Of a DNA stretch of 44,799 nucleotides, positions 16,297 to 24,779 are shown one piece after another. The stretch is taken from NCBI GenBank assembly GCA_944384545.1, contig CALWTT010000081.1, positions 1 to 44,799 on the forward strand. Reading direction: 5' to 3'. The DNA comes from an uncultured Clostridia bacterium (GTDB lineage: Bacteria > Bacillota > Clostridia > Oscillospirales > CAG-272). Made by a program: the position numbers and the translations under genes. The notes below the pieces were generated by a model, which ran no database searches, had not been told where the DNA came from, and was given only the letters and a program-made list of their open reading frames with translations. Numbering within the stretch: position 1 is the first letter of the stretch; every line of letters begins with the position of its first letter.

Positions 16297-18807
16297 TTAT
16301 GTCAGATAGGTAATGGCAATTTCCGTAAATATGCTGTTGCCCGTCGAGACTATGTTCACTGCTGACCAGGAATCCGCATTTCCACGATAACCGATCTTTT
16401 CAAGAGACGTACAGGCATAAAACGCATACGCCGAAATATCGGTCAGCGAGGCGGGTAGATTCACTTCCGTCAGACCCGAACATCCGGCAAAGCAATTCTC
16501 GCCCAGTACCTGTACTTTATTCGGCAGGGTGAGCTCCTCCAGGGCCGTACAACCGGAAAACGCATATGCACCAATCTGCGTCAGTGCATTGATCGACGGA
16601 AATTCAATTGTAGTCAACGCTGTACAACCGGCAAAGGCATATTCTCCTACCACATCCACATACCGGGGAATATTCACGCTTTCCAGCTTAGTGCATCCGA
16701 AAAATGCATTTCCTCCGATGGTGTTCAGCGAGGAAGGAAGCGTCAGCGTTGTCAGTGCCGTACAGGAAGCAAAGGCGCCTTCTCCGATGGTGTTCAGCCC
16801 TGTTCCGAAGCGGATCGTCCGAAGAGCGGTGCATGAGGCAAACGCACCTCCCCCGATCTCGCTCAGATTATCCGGCAGCCGCACGGTTTCCAAGGCGGTA
16901 CAGGAAGCAAAGGCACCCTCCATCAGATACATCAGGCTATCCGAAAGCGTCAGATCCCGCAACGATTCACAACTGCGGAATGCATAAGCCCCAATATAAG
17001 TAGCACTGCTCTGTGGCATGTCCACCTTTTCCAGAAGAACGCAGGAAGCAAAGGCATACGGTGCAATCATACGGTTGTTGTGCGACAGAGTAACCTCTCG
17101 CAAGGTGTTGTTCCCGGCAAAGGCGCGTGCTCCGATGATCGCAACATCGTATCCGTTGATGGTATCGGGAATCGTCACCGAGGAAGCCGAGCCGTAATAT
17201 TTCGTGATCATGGCATAGGCCTGCTCCTCGCCGCTTGCATCCGAGGCCCGATATATTACATATCGGTAGGACTGGTAACTGTAAATTTCCTCCCTTTCAT
17301 ATCCGTAATACACCGCATCGTCAATCGAATCCGACCAGCGGGTCATCCAGTTATCTCCTGCCTCATCCGCCTCGCAGTATATCACGAGCCGGTCCGATCC
17401 ATAAAATGCCCGATCTGCAATTCTCTCCACCGAAATCGGGATCAATACCTCTTCAAGGCGCGAACACCCGCTGAATGCATACCCCTGAATAGAGGTAACC
17501 GTATCCGGAACAAATACGCTCCGCAACTGTGTACAGTTGAAAAAGCTGTAACTGTCAATTGTCTCTAAGGAAGACGGAAGATCCACGCGGGATAGTGCCG
17601 TACAATCGGCAAAAGCATAGCTGGGAACGTACGTCAATGACTGCGGCAAGGTAACAGTTGTCAATGCAGTACATCCGCGGAACGCAGCGGCACCCATATC
17701 GGTAAGTCCCTCCGCAATCGTCACGCTTGTAAGATCTACACAGTCACGGAATGCCTCTTTGCCAATAGCACGCACCGAAGAGGGCAAAATGACAGAACGG
17801 ATGTTATCCGTACCGTAGAAAGCAGCATCGGCAACCGAAACGGTTCCCTCCCGGACCGTAAGATCCACAGCCGCTTCCGGCACGCCTTTATATCGATACA
17901 ATACCTGCCCCGCATATACCGGCCCGTCCGGCTGAGAAAGATACCACAATGTATACAGCAATGCGGTACGATCCACCGTTGTCAGGCTGTCTGGGAACTC
18001 CAGCACGCGCAGCCGGTAGCACCCTGAAAACGCCGCCTCACCAATCTGCTCCACTGTAGCGGGAATCGTAAGCTGTATCAGATTTTCACATCCGTCAAAC
18101 AGATTGCCCTCGATCACCTTAAGTCCGGAAGGCAACACTACCTCCGCCAGCGCAGTGCAACCGTGGAAAGCGTACTGCCCTATCTGCGTCACACTGTCCG
18201 GAATATGAATGCTCTCCAAGGCGGTGCATCCTTCAAAAGCATCCCGGCCGATCGACCGGATCCCGGATTCCAGCGTCACTGTGCGCAAGGAGGTGCAGTT
18301 ATAAAACATACTCCGCGGTATCGAACCGACAATAGCGGGTACCGTAAAGGAAGTAAGAGAACGACAACCGGCAAAAACACGGTCTCCATACTCGGAGATT
18401 TTCCCACCGTAAATTGCGGTAAGAGATATACAACCGGAAAATGCATCGTTTTTCACCGATGTGACGCTCTCCGGCAATGTAACCGTTTCTATCACCGTGT
18501 TATCTGCAAAGGCATACGCCCCCACCTCGGTCACGGTCAAAGTACGGGATTCCTCGCCCTCCTCTGCCGGCAATACTACCTGCCCGGGAACCGTGACATC
18601 CGCATTGGTACCATTATATGAAAATACACTGAGGTGATCGCCGTTATCGGCATAGGTAAAATCGCCCACCGTCACTTTGGTCAGCACCACCACAGGCGTG
18701 CCCGGTACCGGTGTATATTCGTTGCGCGGTTTGTCACATCCGGCCAGCAAAAGCATGCCGACCATCATCAGCAATGCACATACGCTTCTTATCGCTATTT
18801 TCTTCAT
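16297..18807 (-). CDS. BspA-like leucine-rich-repeat surface lipoprotein
   Basis: 836 residues from the ATG with GGAGAG just upstream. A lipoprotein signal (MKKIAIRSVCALL...LLLAGC) places the lipidated Cys at residue 24, so the protein is probably anchored outside the cell membrane. The rest is built of about 25 repeats of the LRR_5/BspA kind with the core GCTALxxVxLPxSLxxIGxxAFxxC, in two blocks separated by a repeat-poor stretch around residues 480-560 (YSYQSYRYVIYRASDASG). Members of this class bind host or bacterial surface ligands; no ligand can be named. No sortase motif or enzyme domain is seen. It has a private promoter and a hairpin leader. Confidence 0.9.
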   Translation of the reverse strand: MKKIAIRSVCALLMMVGMLLLAGCDKPRNEYTPVPGTPVVVLTKVTVGDFTYADNGDHLSVFSYNGTNADVTVPGQVVLPAEEGEESRTLTVTEVGAYAFADNTVIETVTLPESVTSVKNDAFSGCISLTAIYGGKISEYGDRVFAGCRSLTSFTVPAIVGSIPRSMFYNCTSLRTVTLESGIRSIGRDAFEGCTALESIHIPDSVTQIGQYAFHGCTALAEVVLPSGLKVIEGNLFDGCENLIQLTIPATVEQIGEAAFSGCYRLRVLEFPDSLTTVDRTALLYTLWYLSQPDGPVYAGQVLYRYKGVPEAAVDLTVREGTVSVADAAFYGTDNIRSVILPSSVRAIGKEAFRDCVDLTSVTIAEGLTDMGAAAFRGCTALTTVTLPQSLTYVPSYAFADCTALSRVDLPSSLETIDSYSFFNCTQLRSVFVPDTVTSIQGYAFSGCSRLEEVLIPISVERIADRAFYGSDRLVIYCEADEAGDNWMTRWSDSIDDAVYYGYEREEIYSYQSYRYVIYRASDASGEEQAYAMITKYYGSASSVTIPDTINGYDVAIIGARAFAGNNTLREVTLSHNNRMIAPYAFASCVLLEKVDMPQSSATYIGAYAFRSCESLRDLTLSDSLMYLMEGAFASCTALETVRLPDNLSEIGGGAFASCTALRTIRFGTGLNTIGEGAFASCTALTTLTLPSSLNTIGGNAFFGCTKLESVNIPRYVDVVGEYAFAGCTALTTIEFPSINALTQIGAYAFSGCTALEELTLPNKVQVLGENCFAGCSGLTEVNLPASLTDISAYAFYACTSLEKIGYRGNADSWSAVNIVSTGNSIFTEIAITYLT

Positions 18808-18819
18808 ATTCTCTCCAAA

Positions 18820-18868
18820 ACAAAAAGGAAGCAGGGCCGGGTGGCATCCCCGTACCGTATCTTCCTTT
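18820..18868 (-). promoter_or_regulatory. terminator-like hairpin in the leader of the LRR lipoprotein gene
   Basis: On the minus strand AAAGGAAG (18868-18861) pairs with CTTCCTTT (18831-18824), with inner GGG/CCC pairing, and a T-rich run follows directly. It begins within a few bases of the expected start of transcription and ends about 15 bases before the start codon. It may act as an attenuator, as a 5' stabilising hairpin, or as terminator for the operon arriving from 18973. Confidence 0.6.
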
Positions 18869-18897
18869 ATTGTATCACAAATGCCGACCCCTGTCAA
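18869..18897 (-). promoter_or_regulatory. sigma-A promoter of the LRR lipoprotein gene
   Basis: A consensus TTGACA (18897-18892) and TACAAT (18874-18869) are 17 bp apart on the minus strand. Confidence 0.85.
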
Positions 18898-18972
18898 TCA
18901 ATCTGCCGCTTCCCATCTGTTACTTTTCTAATAACGGAGAAAGTTTTTTGTTTGTCCGCCTTCTCCGCAAAG

Positions 18973-19470
18973 TCAGCTTCCATTTCCGCCGATTCCGGAA
19001 GAGCCCTCACGATGCTTCGCTTTTTTACCCCAAAAAATCAGAAAGCCCAAAAATCCCACAAACAGCATGCCGCTCAGCGCCCCTGCCGTATCCAGACATA
19101 CATCCGAAAACGAAGCGACCCGTCCCGGAGAAAACAGCTGTATGGTTTCATCAAGACAGGCAACCAGAAAGCAGGCTGCTCCGCCCATCAGATACCCGGA
19201 TACGCGCGTCCGGAAATTCAGAAGCAGAAAAAGGCAACTTTCCGCGCCAAGCAATGCAAACTCCGTAAAATGTGCTACCTTCCTACGATTCTCATACAGA
19301 AAGCGAAACGGTTCTTTTTCCACGTCGAACAATTCCCGAAACCAGCGTCCTGCCAGATCGCTCTGTCCGGTCGATGCATTCGCATCCATCATGGAGTTGG
19401 ACCAGATAAACAGCAAGGTGATTACGATCAAAAGCAATGGAAGATACAAGCGCAGACGCACTCTATGCAC
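18973..19470 (-). CDS. VanZ family membrane protein
   Basis: 165 residues, AGGAGG before the ATG. Four hydrophobic segments are seen (about 8-24, 75-90, 93-108 and 128-147). VanZ signatures are FIWSNS, RKVAHFTEFALLG (63-75) and DETIQLFSPGRVASFSDVCLDTAGALSG (about 107-134). VanZ from vancomycin-resistance elements gives low-level teicoplanin resistance; most chromosomal members have no known role. Its start overlaps the hslO stop by 8 bases, making it the last gene of the six-gene operon. Confidence 0.88.
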   Translation of the reverse strand: MHRVRLRLYLPLLLIVITLLFIWSNSMMDANASTGQSDLAGRWFRELFDVEKEPFRFLYENRRKVAHFTEFALLGAESCLFLLLNFRTRVSGYLMGGAACFLVACLDETIQLFSPGRVASFSDVCLDTAGALSGMLFVGFLGFLIFWGKKAKHREGSSGIGGNGS

Positions 19471-20377
19471 GGCTTTCCTCCTTTTCCTCCATCAACTCGG
19501 CTTCCCCGAAAACATACGCGGTATTGCAAAAACGGCAATTGGCTTCCAGCTCCCGCGGCTTTCCCTCCGCCTCCTGCTCGTCAAGCATTTCGCATACCTT
19601 CTTCCGGCCAAGTCGACGGATCCCTTCCAGCATACGCCCCCGCGAGCAGGTACACCGGTATTCCACTTCCAGTTCATCAAACACGTCAAATGCAATGTCC
19701 CGCAATGCCAATGCGGCAATTTCCCGGTTGCTCATGCCCTGATGAAAGCAGTCCGAAATATGAGAAAGCGATGCGGTGTTACGCTCCAGCAGTGCCACGG
19801 TTTCCTCGGAGGCAAACGGCAAAAGCTGAATCAGCACGCCCCCAGCCGCAAGGCATACCTCACCTCCACCGACAAGCACGCCCAGCGCGCATATCGTCGG
19901 AATCTGCTCACTTTCCGCAAAGTATGATGCCACATCCTCTGCCACCTCACCGCTCACCAGCGGTACCGTACCACTCTGCGGCAGATCTGCACCGGTTATA
20001 TCGCGCAGCAAGGACAATGTTCCATGTCCGATCGCGCCGCCGACATCCAGTTTTCCATTTGCCTTTCTCGGCAGATCCACCCCCGGATGCTCGATATACC
20101 CACGTACATTTCCATAATAATCGGATACACACAGTACACGTCCTGCCGGCCCATCTCCATTCAGCATCAAGGTTGCGCTGTCTTCCTTTTCGGGCAACAT
20201 TACGCCAATCATCGATACCGCCGTCAGGCAACGTCCCAATGCCGCCATTGCCGTCGGAGAAGTTTTATGCAATGCGGCGGCGCGCGCCACCATACTGCTG
20301 GAATTGAGCACCGTAATACGCGCACTTCCGTCCTGCGTCATACCGCGCAGCATTCTGGATCTTTCTCCGGTCTTCAT
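19463..20377 (-). CDS. hslO: redox-regulated chaperone Hsp33
   Basis: 304 residues. The N-terminal chaperone domain includes RGMTQDGSARITVLNSS and LGRCLTAVSMIGVMLP, followed by DVGGAIGHGTLSLLRD. The C-terminal zinc centre is complete: Cys242-x-Cys244 and Cys281-x2-Cys284. Hsp33 binds unfolding proteins when its zinc thiols are oxidised by peroxide or bleach. AAGGAGG precedes the ATG, which overlaps the methyltransferase stop by four bases (ATGA). Its place directly after the helicase/ATPase/TerB genes ties that module to an oxidative-stress gene on one transcript. Confidence 0.95.
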   Translation of the reverse strand: MKTGERSRMLRGMTQDGSARITVLNSSSMVARAAALHKTSPTAMAALGRCLTAVSMIGVMLPEKEDSATLMLNGDGPAGRVLCVSDYYGNVRGYIEHPGVDLPRKANGKLDVGGAIGHGTLSLLRDITGADLPQSGTVPLVSGEVAEDVASYFAESEQIPTICALGVLVGGGEVCLAAGGVLIQLLPFASEETVALLERNTASLSHISDCFHQGMSNREIAALALRDIAFDVFDELEVEYRCTCSRGRMLEGIRRLGRKKVCEMLDEQEAEGKPRELEANCRFCNTAYVFGEAELMEEKEESRA

Positions 20378-21147
20378 ATGTTTTCCTCCTTTATGGCACG
20401 GGCTGTCAGATAATAGCGTTCACTCTCCGGTGCAGGTGGAAAATCTCCGTACCCCGATGTTACCGCCAGCAACTCCATCCGGTTCTCCCGTAACAGCCGA
20501 CGCAGTGCCGCCAGAGTATACAGCCGTTCGCGCCTGTATACATCGGTGCGGTCATACCGCCCGTCTTCTCCCCGTGAAAACAGGGAAAGATAAAAGTCAC
20601 AGATTCCACTGCGTGGACGATACAGATTCTGCCAGGCGCAAAAAACATTTTCCGCCTCTAACAGATAGGCGCGATCTCCGTACACTTCCCGGAATTTATA
20701 GGGGCTGTTGACATCAAAAAGAAACAGCCCGCCAGGCACCAGATAATTGTGAACCCAATGAAAGCAGCGGGACAATGCCGCCCGATCGGTTACATGATTC
20801 ACCGTGTCCAGGCAGCAGACAATTGCCTCCACTGTTCCGTACAGCTCAAACTCGCACATGTCCTGCTGCAGAAACAGAATCTGCCGGTCAAGGCCTGCCT
20901 TTTCGGCTGCGTCGCGGGCGACGGACAGCATTTGCGGAGAAGAATCGATTCCCGTCATGTCGTATCCGCGCTTTGCCAGCTCCAGTGTCATCCGTCCGGT
21001 TCCGCATCCGAGATCCAGCACGGACGCTACCTTCCCGTCATAATAGCGCCGGAAGTTTTCCTCAAGAAAGTCTGCCCAGCTACCATAATCCAGCTCTCCG
21101 TTGAAACTGTCGTAAAACGGGGCCAGAACCGCATACAGATCTTTCAT
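20374..21147 (-). CDS. class I SAM-dependent methyltransferase
   Basis: 257 residues from the ATG with GGAGG upstream; it overlaps the helicase stop by four bases (ATGA). It opens MKDLYAVLAPFYDSFNGELDY, a common start in small-molecule methyltransferases, and has the SAM loop VLDLGCGTGRM (43-53) followed by the acidic motif MTGIDSSPQML (64-74) and a motif IV region EAIVCCLDTVNHV. No DNA- or RNA-recognition domain and no NPPY motif is seen, so it is not a restriction-type DNA methylase. Substrate unknown. The coupling to both neighbours suggests a shared programme, but it might be a passenger. Confidence 0.88.
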   Translation of the reverse strand: MKDLYAVLAPFYDSFNGELDYGSWADFLEENFRRYYDGKVASVLDLGCGTGRMTLELAKRGYDMTGIDSSPQMLSVARDAAEKAGLDRQILFLQQDMCEFELYGTVEAIVCCLDTVNHVTDRAALSRCFHWVHNYLVPGGLFLFDVNSPYKFREVYGDRAYLLEAENVFCAWQNLYRPRSGICDFYLSLFSRGEDGRYDRTDVYRRERLYTLAALRRLLRENRMELLAVTSGYGDFPPAPESERYYLTARAIKEENI

Positions 21148-23399
21148 ACCGTTCCTCCACACTCCGACGCGCCCGGTCCGAAGCGCAGCATCACTTCCTC
21201 CGGACACAAACGGTCCCGTGCATATGCCTTTCTGAGCAGTTCTGCCGGAATATATTCATCATATTTGTCATATACCGGCATCTCTGATGCGCCAACGAGG
21301 CTCTCCGGATCGATCGGGCGCTCACGAAGAATGCCAGCCAGCCGATCCAGCAATTTTTCTCCGTCCTCCCGCCGCGCCTTGAAGGTAATATAACAACAGC
21401 CTTCTCCTGAAATGTCACTGATGCCAAGACGGCCTGCCAAAACGGTCAGCAAACGCCGCAGTGTGCGGAACGCACAGGTTCCCAGCCACGGGAACAGAAC
21501 AAAGCTGCTCCCTCCGAGCGGAATAACCATACTGTCCGGCATGCCGGTATGGTGGGCAAGATTCCGCGCCGTCTCCAGCCGTGCCGCCGCATTCGGCATA
21601 CAGTATGCATACTGCTCCGTACCGAACAGGACATCCCGCATCTTTTCCAGAACGCGTGTGTGAATTTCTCCGCTGTCACCCGGCCAGGATATTTCCATTT
21701 TCCCTTCCACGCCGTGTACATAAATCAGGCGGCGTGTCAGATCCACTTCGGTTACCTCCCATACCCGGCCGGCAAGGGCAAAGCGGTCGCCTACCGGCGG
21801 GGGGGTTGTGATCGTGCCAATCTCATCCGAATCACAACGCACCGTAAAATCCTCGCTGTCACGGAAAACAGCATAGAATTTGAAGCTGTTGATCAGGCGT
21901 TCTCCGCGCAGACCAATCAGCAGGCCCTTCTCTTCGGTCATTTCAAGAAAATCGTTTTCCAGCATGGAAAGAAGAAGCGTACGGTAATCCTCCTTTTCCA
22001 TCGCAGAAAACGGAGGAAGCGAAAGTACACGTTCCGCCAGTACACGCGGAAGCAATTCGCCTGATGAAGCCAGAATGCTGAGAGTCTGATGAAAGGCAAG
22101 GCTCAGCGGCATCTTCCGAATGTGAGGGGGCTCGATAAACCATTCCCGCACATACAGCTCCGTGATGGCAATGGCGCGCAGAAGCCCCCACGGAATCAGC
22201 TGCGGCAGCGGCGTATTGGGCAGCGGTGTATCCTCCCGGAAAACCTCGATCATCTCCGGCGGATTGCCGCGTCGGCCGGAACGTCCCAGCCTTTGCAGAA
22301 ATCCGGATACCGAATGCGGTGCATCTACTTGCACTACACGCTCCAACCGACCGATGTCAATGCCAAGTTCCATGGTCACGGTAGCGCAGGTAACGGCGTG
22401 TGTGCTCTCATCCTTCATCTTCCGCTCTGCGTCCTCACGCAGCGCCGCAGACAGATTCCCGTGATGAATACAAAATATATCCGCTTCTCCGCGCTTACGG
22501 GCAATCTGACGCAGCGTTGCCGTAACATATTCGGTTTCCTCACGCGAATTGGAAAACACCAGGGCACGTTTATCACGCACCGCGTCATAGAGAAATTCAT
22601 ATCCGGGATCCAGCGCCGCTTTTCCGGTCCGCGCCGATGCTTTTTCGGAATGAGCGGTGGGCGTCTGGTTCTCTGCCGCATTCTGAATATAAAAATGCGC
22701 AAAGGCCAATCGCCAGTGCAGTTTTTCCGGGGGGCGCGCCGGAGCTTGCGTTTTTCTTCCGCTGCCTGCCCCCAGCCATTCGGCTGCCAGGGCCGGGTCT
22801 CCGATCGTAGCGGAAAGACCCACACGGCGCGGAGAAAATCCCAGAATTCGACTAAGGCGGCACAGCTGACAAATCACCTGATTGCCACGGTCACTGCCGA
22901 CCAATGTGTGGATCTCATCCAGCAAAACATAACGAAGCCCACCGAAAATACGTAGCAGATCGTGCCCGCGCCGCATCAGCATGCTCTCCAAGGATTCCGG
23001 CGTAATCTGCAGAATTCCGCTTGGATGACGAAGCAACTGCTCCTTCCTTGACACCGAAACATCGCCATGCCAGTGCGTCACACGGATTCCACTGGCAGAG
23101 AGCAATTCTTCCATACGCATAAACTGATCGTTGATCAGACTTTTCAACGGTGCGATATACAACACACTTACGCTTTCGGTCGCCGGCGGATGCTCACACA
23201 AGTCCGCCAGGATAGGGAAAAAGGCGGCTTCGGTTTTCCCGGATGCGGTCGCGCTGGTCAGAAGCAGGTTGTCCCCACTCTCAAACAGAACACGCGCCGC
23301 GTCGATCTGCACATCGTACAACCGGTTCCAGCCGTGCCGATAAATGTATTCCCGGATAAATTCCGGAAAGCGTTGAAAAATACGATCGGCTTCGGTCAT
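21144..23399 (-). CDS. Lhr-like superfamily II DEAD/DEAH-box helicase of the TerB/BrxD-type module
   Basis: 751 residues. Helicase motifs in order: Q-type region near 31, motif I SATASGKTEA (49-58), APLKSLINDQ (83-92), ITPESLE (132-138), motif II DEIH (161-164), motif III SAT (196-198), FSNSREETE (281-289), TMELGIDIG (341-349) and motif VI QRLGRSGRRG (368-377). The arrangement, with a winged-helix and large C-terminal part instead of a DEAD RNA-helicase end, is of the Lhr type, like BrxHI-class helicases of BREX type 2 systems. It should unwind or translocate on nucleic acid using ATP. It lies 21 bases after the P-loop ATPase gene, with which it probably acts. No nuclease motif is seen. Confidence 0.9.
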   Translation of the reverse strand: MTEADRIFQRFPEFIREYIYRHGWNRLYDVQIDAARVLFESGDNLLLTSATASGKTEAAFFPILADLCEHPPATESVSVLYIAPLKSLINDQFMRMEELLSASGIRVTHWHGDVSVSRKEQLLRHPSGILQITPESLESMLMRRGHDLLRIFGGLRYVLLDEIHTLVGSDRGNQVICQLCRLSRILGFSPRRVGLSATIGDPALAAEWLGAGSGRKTQAPARPPEKLHWRLAFAHFYIQNAAENQTPTAHSEKASARTGKAALDPGYEFLYDAVRDKRALVFSNSREETEYVTATLRQIARKRGEADIFCIHHGNLSAALREDAERKMKDESTHAVTCATVTMELGIDIGRLERVVQVDAPHSVSGFLQRLGRSGRRGNPPEMIEVFREDTPLPNTPLPQLIPWGLLRAIAITELYVREWFIEPPHIRKMPLSLAFHQTLSILASSGELLPRVLAERVLSLPPFSAMEKEDYRTLLLSMLENDFLEMTEEKGLLIGLRGERLINSFKFYAVFRDSEDFTVRCDSDEIGTITTPPPVGDRFALAGRVWEVTEVDLTRRLIYVHGVEGKMEISWPGDSGEIHTRVLEKMRDVLFGTEQYAYCMPNAAARLETARNLAHHTGMPDSMVIPLGGSSFVLFPWLGTCAFRTLRRLLTVLAGRLGISDISGEGCCYITFKARREDGEKLLDRLAGILRERPIDPESLVGASEMPVYDKYDEYIPAELLRKAYARDRLCPEEVMLRFGPGASECGGTV

Positions 23400-23420
23400 G
23401 AGCTCTCCTTATCTGCATAC

Positions 23421-24779
23421 TCAGAATTCCAGATCTGCCGGACGAAATACGGTACGGACGGGATCCCGTTCCGGCTTCTCCGTGTCCGTCTCTTCCTCCG
23501 CAGGCCGGGACAAGCCGGACGTCATCAACTCTTCAAATCCTACCTCTGCATGCTCATGCAAAATGTGCAGCAACGAAAGGTAATCCCGGATAATCTCCCG
23601 TGGGGTAATCATTTCCTCCGCGCCCGCCCTTGATAACGCAGAACGCAGAAATGTTTCCATCTGCTGCGGAGTAACCGGATCTGTCTCCCCTGTCTGCTGT
23701 GCGTACAGACGCGTCAAGCGCGCAATCAGCGCAAGCAGTTCGTCATCCGAAAGACGGCGCAAGCGAATCACAGGCGCAGAGAGCGTGGCATACCCCTGCT
23801 CAGCAAACCGGCTGTCTGCAAGACGGCTGCGCAATGCTTCATAACTGAAAAGTCCACGACGTGTGTCCTCCAGAAATTGGGGTGTTCCTCCAAATACAAC
23901 GCCAAGCCCCGGCGCACGTCCCTGCAAAGTATCGTTGAATATGGCCAGCAATTTCTCATAATTGGCATCGCGCGAAATACGGTTTGGAATTTTATACAGA
24001 TTCACGCACTCATCAATAAAGAGGATCAGGCCGCGATATCCGAGCCGTACCGCGAACAGCGCCCACAGCTTGATGAAATCATACCAGTTATCATCGTCGA
24101 TCACCACGCTGACCGAAAATCCCAACTCCCGCCGCGCCTCGCTTTTCCCGGAAAATTCTCCGCGCAGCCAGCGCAGACAGGCACTTTTCTTTTCTCCGTC
24201 GTCGTGGATTGATGCCGCATAGTATTCTCCGAGTACACGTGCAAAATCAAAGCCCCCGACATTCCCTTCCAGTTCCGAAAGCGTCGCATAAATCTTCATG
24301 CGAAGCTGTTTTTCAAATTCCGGTGTGTCAGGTTCAAACCCCTCTGCCGCCAGTTCGCTGCGCAAACCCGAAAAATGGCGCGACAAAATGACAGGTAGCG
24401 CGCCGCCGTCCGGTGAAGAACGTGCTCCGAGATTCCGCATCAGTTCCCGATAGGTTGCAAGCCCGTAATCCGCACCGCCGCACAAACGCCGCTCGGGGGA
24501 TAGATCTGCATCTGCCGTCAGGAAATCCCGGTCCAGCGCATACCCCCGGATCAATTGTATCAGGAAACTTTTTCCGCTCCCATACCTGCCGATCAAGAAA
24601 CGCACCGCCGCTCCGCCAGCCCCTACTGTTTCCAGACTACCCAGCAAGGAAGCGATCTCTTCCTTTCGTCCGATCGCAATATAAGGTGCTCCCGAACGCG
24701 GTACGACGCCCGCCCCCAGCGATGAAAGCAATGTATTCAGAATACGTTTCGGTACTTTTATTTCTGTGTTCCGATCCAT
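23421..24779 (-). CDS. BREX-type P-loop ATPase (BrxC/BrxD-like, DUF2791)
   Basis: 452 residues. Walker A GRYGSGKS (64-71) follows an N-terminal arm KVPKRILNTLLSSLGAGVVPR that is typical of this family. Walker B is LILFIDE (251-257) within FIDECVNLYKIPNR, and VVFGGTPQFLED (294-305) looks like the sensor strand. The family has members in BREX phage-defence loci (BrxC, BrxD) and in loci without BREX, as here. It overlaps the TerB-domain gene by 22 bases, with GAGGAGG before its ATG, and precedes the helicase gene. Likely role: ATP-driven loading or control of the helicase on DNA. BrxL, PglX, PglZ and a DNA methylase are not seen nearby. Confidence 0.88.
   Translation of the reverse strand: MDRNTEIKVPKRILNTLLSSLGAGVVPRSGAPYIAIGRKEEIASLLGSLETVGAGGAAVRFLIGRYGSGKSFLIQLIRGYALDRDFLTADADLSPERRLCGGADYGLATYRELMRNLGARSSPDGGALPVILSRHFSGLRSELAAEGFEPDTPEFEKQLRMKIYATLSELEGNVGGFDFARVLGEYYAASIHDDGEKKSACLRWLRGEFSGKSEARRELGFSVSVVIDDDNWYDFIKLWALFAVRLGYRGLILFIDECVNLYKIPNRISRDANYEKLLAIFNDTLQGRAPGLGVVFGGTPQFLEDTRRGLFSYEALRSRLADSRFAEQGYATLSAPVIRLRRLSDDELLALIARLTRLYAQQTGETDPVTPQQMETFLRSALSRAGAEEMITPREIIRDYLSLLHILHEHAEVGFEELMTSGLSRPAEEETDTEKPERDPVRTVFRPADLEF

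Noticed and set aside
18973..19470. Acquired glycopeptide resistance gene
   Set aside because: The gene is VanZ-like but lacks vanH, vanA, vanX or van regulators nearby and is embedded in a housekeeping-type operon, so a resistance call is not supported.
18634..20307. Plus-strand open frame of 557 codons across the LRR, VanZ and Hsp33 genes
   Set aside because: It crosses three minus-strand genes and an intergenic promoter, and its translation is rich in Arg, Pro, His and Ser without any domain pattern.
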